A model generated the notes under the pieces. It was given only the letters and a program-made list of their open reading frames with translations. It had not been told where the DNA came from and ran no database searches. Source: Fragum whitleyi (lineage: Eukaryota; Mollusca; Bivalvia; Cardiida; Cardiidae). From it: 64,000 nt of DNA. Both the position numbers and the translations under genes were made by a program. The DNA lies in the NCBI GenBank assembly GCA_948146395.1, contig OX411552.1:2665501-2729500 (forward strand), in the 5' to 3' direction. This document shows positions 62,001 through 64,000 of this stretch, one piece after another (position 1 is the stretch's first letter; each line of letters starts with the position of its first letter).

Positions 62001-63916
62001 CGTGGCAGAGTAACGGTTCCTGAACATGACACTTCTCCTCAATGAGATCTATAAGTGTTAAAAGTTTGAAGTTGCTAGCACACATAGTTAAGGAGATATG
62101 ATCCGGACAAGAATGTAAGGGTAAAAACAACAAAGGGCAATAACTCAAAAAGTGGGCGTGGCAGAGTAACGGTTCCTGAACATGACACTTCGCCTCTATG
62201 AGATCTTTAAGTGTACAAAGTTTGAAATCGCTAGCACACATAGTTTAGGAGATATGATCCAGACAAGAATGTAAGGGTAAAAACAACAAAGGGCAATAAC
62301 TCAAAAAGTGGGTGTGGCAGAGTAACGGTTCTTGAACATGACACTTCTCCTCAATGAGATCTATAAGTGTACCAAGTTTGAAGTTGCTAGCACATATGGT
62401 CTAGAAGATATAGCCCGGACAAAAGCGTGACGGACAGACGGATGGATGGACGGACGGAATCGAGCAAACCTATAGTCCCCCAACCGGTAACCGGTGGGGG
62501 ACTAATTACATTGAATGTAAATTTAAATTGAGTGCATGTAATTTTCAAGTCTCATAACAACCATTGAGTCAAGCGATATCTCCTTTACAAAAATGCTTTT
62601 CTATTCTATTCATGGCCTCCCAGTGCAGGGGTCACCACTGACACCAGTCCTTGGGCCCCCGAGACCTGTGGATTTTAGGGAGGACTGGTAGATCTTACCA
62701 TGATGCACGTCCTTCAGGCCTGTAGTTAATAGCAGTACTAAGTATTTCAAATCTGTCCAATTTTGAAAAAAATTGCTTTTTCAATACTTATACAGGGTTT
62801 TAAGGGACGCAGGTTTTGTGAGTCTGAGACCCTCATATGAGTAGCCAGGACCCTCAAGACTATCTGATGTGAGTCCTAAAGACCCTCTAGTGATCAGCTT
62901 CAGAAAAGAATTGAAGACTGTTTGAAACAGTCTTCAATTCTTTCCTGAAGTTGAGCCATAATTAGTCAATATATATCCAATACTTCTTTTACCTTTAATC
63001 CGGAAATAGCTCTTAATTCATAGTGCGTAAGAGAAATAGTTTATATCTTAAATGGGACTCTCAAACTTTAAGAAAGGACCCTTACTATCCCAATTATTGA
63101 GTCCTCTGGACCCTGTTTATTTGGAGTCAGACTAAAACCCTGCTTATATTTGCATTTCCAAATGGTAAACATTGTAGAGAAAGAAGAAATTGCTTAACAA
63201 AATCAATTTCTTCTTTCCCACGTTTTCCTTGCAATTTAACCCTTAAAATGCTAAAAGTCAAACATGGTTTTTGTTGTTATCAGGGAGGACCTGTAACATT
63301 TTGGGCTAACAGGTCCTTCAGGCTGGTGGCAAAAAGTAGTAAGTGTCAAACCCTGAAGTGGGAGATATATTTGTGAAAGATGAAGTGAGCCTGTGCATGA
63401 CATTTCCAACAATTTCACATGTGTGCAACGCTTACACTCAGATCAGACTGTGCAGCCGCACATTCTGACCAGAGTCTTCACTATGTGTTATGTAGATAGA
63501 TATGGTCTTAATGCCTCTTCAGGTGGCCAGCATGTATTCTTATTGCATTTGGTCGTTTCTGCTGCTCAACATCAGTATATCATGTAGATATGGAATTGTT
63601 GTAAATGTAACGTACAGGCTCAAATAACACCTGTACCTGTTGATTGAGTAGTTGTTGATCTATAGTTGTATTAGTCAACCCTAAAGCATCCTGTAACTGT
63701 ACAGGATTCAGGATAGTTTGTTGTGTTAGATCTGACTGAGTCATCACTGTGGTCTGGTTTATATCCTGTTGTACGAGGGTGAGGTCATTATCCACAGCCT
63801 CTTCCTCAACGTATTCCGTCCCGTCTTGTGTAGTTATCTCACCTCCGTCCTCCGTCTGGTCTATAGCATCATTCAGCGCTGTTTGTTCTGACAGGGTCTG
63901 CATGGCTATCTCTTGT
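37635..63916 (-). CDS. ZNF236: ZNF236-like multi-C2H2 zinc-finger gene, C-terminal part, 11 exons (gene span)
   Basis: Nuclear DNA-binding C2H2 protein, called as the ZNF236 orthologue. I joined exons 63916-63637, 57374-57261, 56455-56244, 53746-53484, 51525-51250, 50721-50558, 48370-48178, 46486-45654, 44947-44510, 40077-39912 and 38011-37635. Intron phases match at every junction and the frame stays open for 1104 codons to a TAA. It contains 13 C2H2 fingers in clusters of 5, 4 and 4, separated by Q-rich or acidic linkers. The order, the linkers and signatures such as [30 protein letters not shown] and [10 protein letters not shown] match the C-terminal half of vertebrate ZNF236 as I recall it (about 1845 residues, some 30 fingers). 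More N-terminal fingers should lie to the right of the window. Introns run from about 0.5 to 6.3 kb and are full of repeats. The gene converges on tsh. Least certain is the 3' edge of the second exon. Confidence 0.88.
38121..39106 (+). mobile_element. F1 HINE fragments in the last ZNF236 intron
   Basis: A truncated start at 38121 (CAAGAAAACTATGCAGGCCC) and a second start at about 38337 (AGAGGAAAATGATGGTCCTA) with F1 core units of about 145 bp. It ends in GACAACGCACAACGGAC and GAGCACGACG, where the 3' hairpin is cut. Confidence 0.65.
39408..39911 (-). pseudogene. Tandem array of decayed copies of exon J (99-100 bp units)
   Basis: CCTGTATGAATTCTGACATG recurs at 39408, 39613, 39712 and 39811 (plus a worn copy near 39513), against the functional exon at 39911. 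Units carry the 3' half of the finger ([14 protein letters not shown]) and its splice donor. The AAATGTTTTATAAACCC copies have lost one base relative to exon J, so the finger is frameshifted. Confidence 0.8.
39912..40077 (-). CDS. ZNF236: ZNF236-like exon J (one and a half C2H2 fingers)
   Basis: The acceptor GTTTCTATTCTTCAG precedes CAA TGT GGA (phase 0); the donor is CATACAG|GTGGGT (phase 1). It completes a finger with unusual C-x4-C spacing (CRVM|QC...[14 protein letters not shown]), then encodes [19 protein letters not shown] ending HTG. Five decayed copies of its 3' half follow in tandem (39.4-39.9 kb). Confidence 0.87.
40339..41077 (-). mobile_element. Fold-back plus TIR composite element, copy 2
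   Basis: Reverse-oriented homologue of 33502-34238. The fold-back at 40914-41077 has arms of about 75 bp nearly perfectly complementary around AACGCCCTACGGGCGTT. The other part has ends ATAATTGCAATCC/GGATTGCAATTAT. Confidence 0.75.
41078..44509. other. ZNF236 intron I-J with a CpG-bearing segment
   Basis: 42480-43860 is richer in CG dinucleotides than the surroundings. The ends ATACAGGGTTCTCC (about 41296) and GGAGAACGCTGCTAT (about 44308-44322) are weakly inverted, which would fit a 3-kb element. A tRNA-like stretch AGCGCAGTTGGCAGCGCGCC is at 43751. No open frame over 105 codons. Confidence 0.35.
44510..44947 (-). CDS. ZNF236: ZNF236-like exon I (Gln/Thr-rich and poly-Asp linker)
   Basis: The acceptor AAATCCTTGTAG precedes GTA CAG ATA (phase 0); the donor is GTGATG|GTATGT (phase 0). 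It encodes a linker rich in Thr, Asn and Asp with an [10 protein letters not shown] acidic run. It ends in ERRFMCRVM, whose Cys is the first ligand of a finger completed by the next exon. Confidence 0.85.
45654..46486 (-). CDS. ZNF236: ZNF236-like exon H (two C2H2 fingers plus long Gln-rich domain)
   Basis: Largest exon of the gene (833 nt). The acceptor is TTATATCTTTTCAG (phase 1) and the donor GGACAGCAG|GTAGGT (phase 0). It opens with fingers [19 protein letters not shown] and [19 protein letters not shown], then a basic patch (NNKKRKTK) that could act as a nuclear localisation signal. About 200 residues of Gln/Asn/Leu-rich sequence follow, including [20 protein letters not shown] and a Q7-like run. 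The hydrophobic/Gln pattern after the fingers resembles the same region of vertebrate ZNF236. The exon's 5' edge is copied in an 85-bp tandem array upstream. Confidence 0.9.
46487..46891 (-). repeat. 85-bp tandem array copying the 5' edge of exon H
   Basis: GAATACTCTTCTCAACTGAA recurs at 46472 (functional), 46557, 46642, 46727 and 46812: an exact 85-bp period, with a partial last unit. Each unit holds the acceptor (TTATATCTTTTCAG on the - strand) and about 57 nt of exon H up to GGCAGTTTAA. Reading through a unit meets a stop. Confidence 0.88.
47179..48170. mobile_element. pogo/Tigger-like TA-flanked element, about 992 bp, non-autonomous
   Basis: Terminal inverted repeats CAGTGGAATATCTATATGTC and, reversed from the right end, CAGTCAAATATCTTTACGTC, both followed by GAA and flanked by TA (47177-47178, 48171-48172). 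TTCGACGTA-type sub-repeats lie near both ends. No transposase frame survives. Confidence 0.75.
48178..48370 (-). CDS. ZNF236: ZNF236-like exon G (two C2H2 fingers)
   Basis: The acceptor is TTTTCTGTAATTTGCAG (phase 0) and the donor GGATCAT|GTAAGT (phase 1). It encodes fingers [19 protein letters not shown] and [19 protein letters not shown] joined by TGEKPF. A pogo-like transposable element ends six bases inside the following intron, leaving GTAAG untouched. Confidence 0.9.
48371..50557. other. ZNF236 intron F-G
   Basis: Contains a hairpin around 48700-48775 (ACAACAAAAGCTATATTCAC/TATAGCTTTTGTTGTTC) related to DNA at about 56520-56790. It also carries two copies of an about 100-bp dispersed repeat (48951-49047, 50190-50289) and a SINE (49580-49845). 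Confidence 0.5.
49580..49845 (-). mobile_element. tRNA-derived SINE
   Basis: On the - strand: a tRNA-like head (ACGGCTGTTATAGCACAGTT, GGTAGTGCGTCGGACTGTCA, then GGTCCAAGTTCC as B box), a body of about 170 bp and an (ATCA)n tail at 49580-49597. Structure typical of SINEs in molluscs. Confidence 0.75.
50558..50721 (-). CDS. ZNF236: ZNF236-like exon F (charged linker)
   Basis: The acceptor is TTTATATCTATAG (phase 1) and the donor AGACAG|GTAGGA (phase 0). It encodes a charged linker ([20 protein letters not shown]...) without fingers that joins two finger clusters. The frame is consistent with both neighbours. Confidence 0.82.
50842..50910. repeat. About 70-bp palindromic hairpin element, copy 6 (variant B)
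   Basis: GTGCAAATTTATTGTAAGTG pairs with CACTTACAAAAGTTTTGCAC; lies in the intron between exons E and F of ZNF236. Confidence 0.75.
51250..51525 (-). CDS. ZNF236: ZNF236-like exon E (three C2H2 fingers)
   Basis: The acceptor TTGAATTTTCAG precedes GA GAA AAA CCA, completing a TGEKPY linker (phase 1); the donor is AATGAAG|GTAAGG (phase 1). It holds three fingers: [20 protein letters not shown] and [10 protein letters not shown], each with C-x2-C-x12-H-x3-H spacing. The [10 protein letters not shown] and [10 protein letters not shown] signatures are typical of ZNF236. A short Ser/Asp-rich tail follows. Confidence 0.9.
51728..51835. repeat. Dispersed repeat with inverted segments
   Basis: GTGTAGACTAACATCAGACT and GGCTGATGTTTGTCTATAGC are inverted around CACACATGTGCA, followed by GGCAGGATTATTCC. 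Related to the repeats near 355, 738 and 16372. Confidence 0.55.
52089..52428. mobile_element. MITE with ACTGTAAAC ends
   Basis: ACTGTAAACCAGGTATTTTT at the left and AATATAAAGCCGTTTACAGT at the right; TA at both flanks. Short stretches with TTGGTGGT..ACCACC symmetry. Probably mariner-type; in the intron between exons D and E. Confidence 0.6.
52602..52912. mobile_element. hAT-like MITE, decayed copy
   Basis: CAGGGGTGTGGAATTACCAT at the left and GTATTCCACAACCCC at the right; internal GGACAAGT motifs. Paralogue of 20992-21348. Confidence 0.65.
52916..53369. mobile_element. MITE with internal hairpin, copy 2
   Basis: Homologue of 15623-16059. The hairpin at about 53129-53200 is nearly perfect (AACGGCTTAAAAATCTTAAT.. 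against ..AAATTTCAGCCGTT). Confidence 0.75.
53484..53746 (-). CDS. ZNF236: ZNF236-like exon D (acidic linker plus two C2H2 fingers)
   Basis: The acceptor is ATATATAATTTCAG (phase 2) and the donor CATACTG|GTATGT (phase 1). It encodes an acidic run ([16 protein letters not shown]), a finger [19 protein letters not shown], a short DDDD spacer, then [19 protein letters not shown]. The second finger matches the KKSSHLKQH finger that opens this cluster in vertebrate ZNF236. The first has no partner I recall and may be a lineage-specific duplicate. The HTG of the second finger joins EKPY in the next exon across the intron. Confidence 0.88.
54278..55518 (+). mobile_element. HINE/pearl-like element, complete, F2 ends
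   Basis: CAAGAGGCCCAAGAGGGCCT start, GCTCCACTGGC, core units with GGGTCACCCAAGGAACATTC, tract GACGCACGCACAGAAGGACG, 3' end TTCAGCCAGTGGAGCTAA. Lies in the intron between exons C and D of ZNF236. Confidence 0.8.
55578..55680. repeat. About 100-bp dispersed repeat
   Basis: GAGATTTCCAACAATTTCAT..AAAGACTCTG..GTCTGACCAGGGTCTTCAC. Same family as 48951-49047, 50190-50289 and 63384-63482; the inner part is imperfectly palindromic (AGACTCTGNCNG..CTGACCAGAGTCT). Confidence 0.6.
55910..56243 (-). repeat. 86-bp tandem array copying the 3' edge of exon C
   Basis: CTTACC(T/TA)GTCTGCAGTAT recurs at 55981, 56067, 56153 and 56239 (functional): an exact 86-bp period. Each unit includes the splice donor and the preceding exon end, so the intron holds at least three additional donor-like sites (ACTAG|GTAAG). 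Confidence 0.88.
56244..56455 (-). CDS. ZNF236: ZNF236-like exon C (Gln/Thr-rich linker)
   Basis: The acceptor is CAAAATTACAG before CAT CCT CAG (phase 0); the donor is ACAAG|GTAAGA after two bases of a codon (phase 2). It encodes [13 protein letters not shown]... through [18 protein letters not shown], a Gln/Thr-rich linker without fingers. The 3' edge of this exon and its donor are copied in an 86-bp tandem array that runs into the next intron (55.9-56.24 kb). Confidence 0.82.
56456..57260. other. ZNF236 intron B-C
   Basis: Contains a sequence (about 56520-56830) homologous, in reverse, to about 48480-48790: CAACAAAAGCTATATTTTCA, AAATGAGACAAAATGTGATA and TGACGTCAGATAGGGTGAAA. A dispersed repeat; no coding signal. 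Confidence 0.5.
57261..57374 (-). CDS. ZNF236: ZNF236-like exon B (Gln-rich linker)
   Basis: Short exon starting after TTTCCTATCAG with ATG TTT GGT CAA CAG in phase 0. It encodes a Gln-rich peptide ([13 protein letters not shown]...) of the same character as its neighbours. Two 3' ends keep phase 0: a GC donor after 57261 (CAG|GCAAAA) or a GT donor after 57303 (CAA|GTACAG). I prefer the longer form because [12 protein letters not shown] looks coding, but a GC-AG intron is rare. Transcript data would settle it. Confidence 0.65.
58837..60169 (+). mobile_element. HINE family F1 element nested in F5, copy 1
   Basis: CAAGAGGACCCTGAGGGCCC start, GCTCACCTGA, core units with CCTTTTCCTGTGATATGGCA, tract GACGGACAGACGGACAGATG (60072-60110) and 3' hairpin GAGCAC/GTGCTC, AGGTGAGCTAA. 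The host sequence on either side rejoins exactly. Confidence 0.85.
60481..61813 (+). mobile_element. HINE family F1 element nested in F5, copy 2
   Basis: Copy of 58837-60169 displaced by exactly 1644 bp, with hardly any differences seen. Arose with its flanking F5 unit by tandem duplication. Confidence 0.85.
62506..63636. other. ZNF236 intron A-B, proximal part
   Basis: Holds a palindrome GAATTGAAGACTG/CAGTCTTCAATTC (62910-62943), a remnant of the TTAA-type MITE hairpin (GAAGAAATTGCTT near 63184) and an about 100-bp dispersed repeat (63384-63482). No coding signal. Confidence 0.45.
63637..63916 (-). CDS. ZNF236: ZNF236-like exon A (acidic/Gln-rich linker)
   Basis: First exon of the gene visible here. 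The acceptor is AG at 63918-63917 after a TTGTATTAC tract; the intron splits a codon (phase 2). It encodes an acidic, Thr/Gln-rich linker with no zinc finger and ends CAACAG before a GTACAG donor (phase 0). The finger clusters expected N-terminal to it are outside the window. Confidence 0.8.
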
Positions 63917-63938
63917 CTGTAATACAACATACAATTTG

Positions 63939-63970
63939 ATGGCTCAGCGCAAAACAGTTGTAACTGCCTA
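63939..63970. repeat. Half of a palindromic hairpin element (variant A)
   Basis: GATGGCTCAGCGCAAAACAG and TTGTAACTGCCTA match the left arm of copies 2 and 3; the right arm is absent. Confidence 0.6.
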
Positions 63971-64000
63971 CAAATAAACTACTCAAAAGTTCTAATTGGC

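Larger units (their letters stand above)
58048..62505 (+). mobile_element. HINE-like element, family F5, expanded and host to F1 insertions
   Basis: Starts CAAGTGCATGTC with 5' hairpin GTATTGC/GCAATAC and subterminal AGTCCCCAACCGG. Core units of about 125 bp follow (GGAGATATGATCCGGACAAG..GGGCAATAACTCAAAAAGTG). It ends with GACGGACAGACGGATGGATG, 3' hairpin CCGGTAACCGG and GGGGGACTAA. It is in the intron between exons A and B. Confidence 0.78.

Overview
The window looks like nuclear DNA of an invertebrate animal, most likely a bivalve mollusc. It is AT-rich, the genes are split by introns, and the space between exons is packed with non-autonomous repeats of the bivalve 'pearl'/Helentron-associated type (tandem core repeats, ACGG-type microsatellite, terminal hairpins). 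The species cannot be fixed from sequence alone. I see no rRNA gene, intact tRNA gene, CRISPR array or autonomous transposon protein.

Two protein-coding genes are supported and they converge. (1) A Teashirt-family gene (tsh/TSHZ) on the + strand has its large, last coding exon at 9543-13207: widely spaced C2H2 fingers, a PLDLS CtBP-binding motif and a C-terminal finger. Its first small exon is not seen and is probably to the left. (2) A ZNF236-like gene on the - strand spans 63916 down to 37635. I could thread eleven exons in frame across all ten introns (3316 nt; 1104 codons plus stop) with 13 C2H2 fingers and Q-rich/acidic linkers. Its N-terminal part lies beyond the right edge. Human TSHZ1 and ZNF236 are also close neighbours on chromosome 18q, so the pair may be an old linkage.

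Layout: 1-9542, tsh intron or upstream DNA with repeats; 9543-13207, tsh exon; 13208-about 14830, candidate 3' UTR; 14.9-37.6 kb, an intergenic zone made almost wholly of nested mobile elements; 37.6-63.9 kb, ZNF236 exons separated by repeat-filled introns.

The most striking structure is a set of TE families sharing one plan: a CAAG start, a 5' hairpin, a subterminal inverted repeat, a tandem core of about 125-170 bp, an ACGG-rich tract, a 3' hairpin and a TAA-like end. In three places the window holds both a filled and an empty copy of the target, fixing the ends exactly and showing insertion with no target-site duplication. Other notable structures are tandem duplications that copy the edge and splice site of three separate ZNF236 exons, a pogo-like element that stops at position +6 of a ZNF236 intron, a family of about 70-bp palindromes whose two arms change together, and a nearly identical 1644-bp tandem duplication in a ZNF236 intron.
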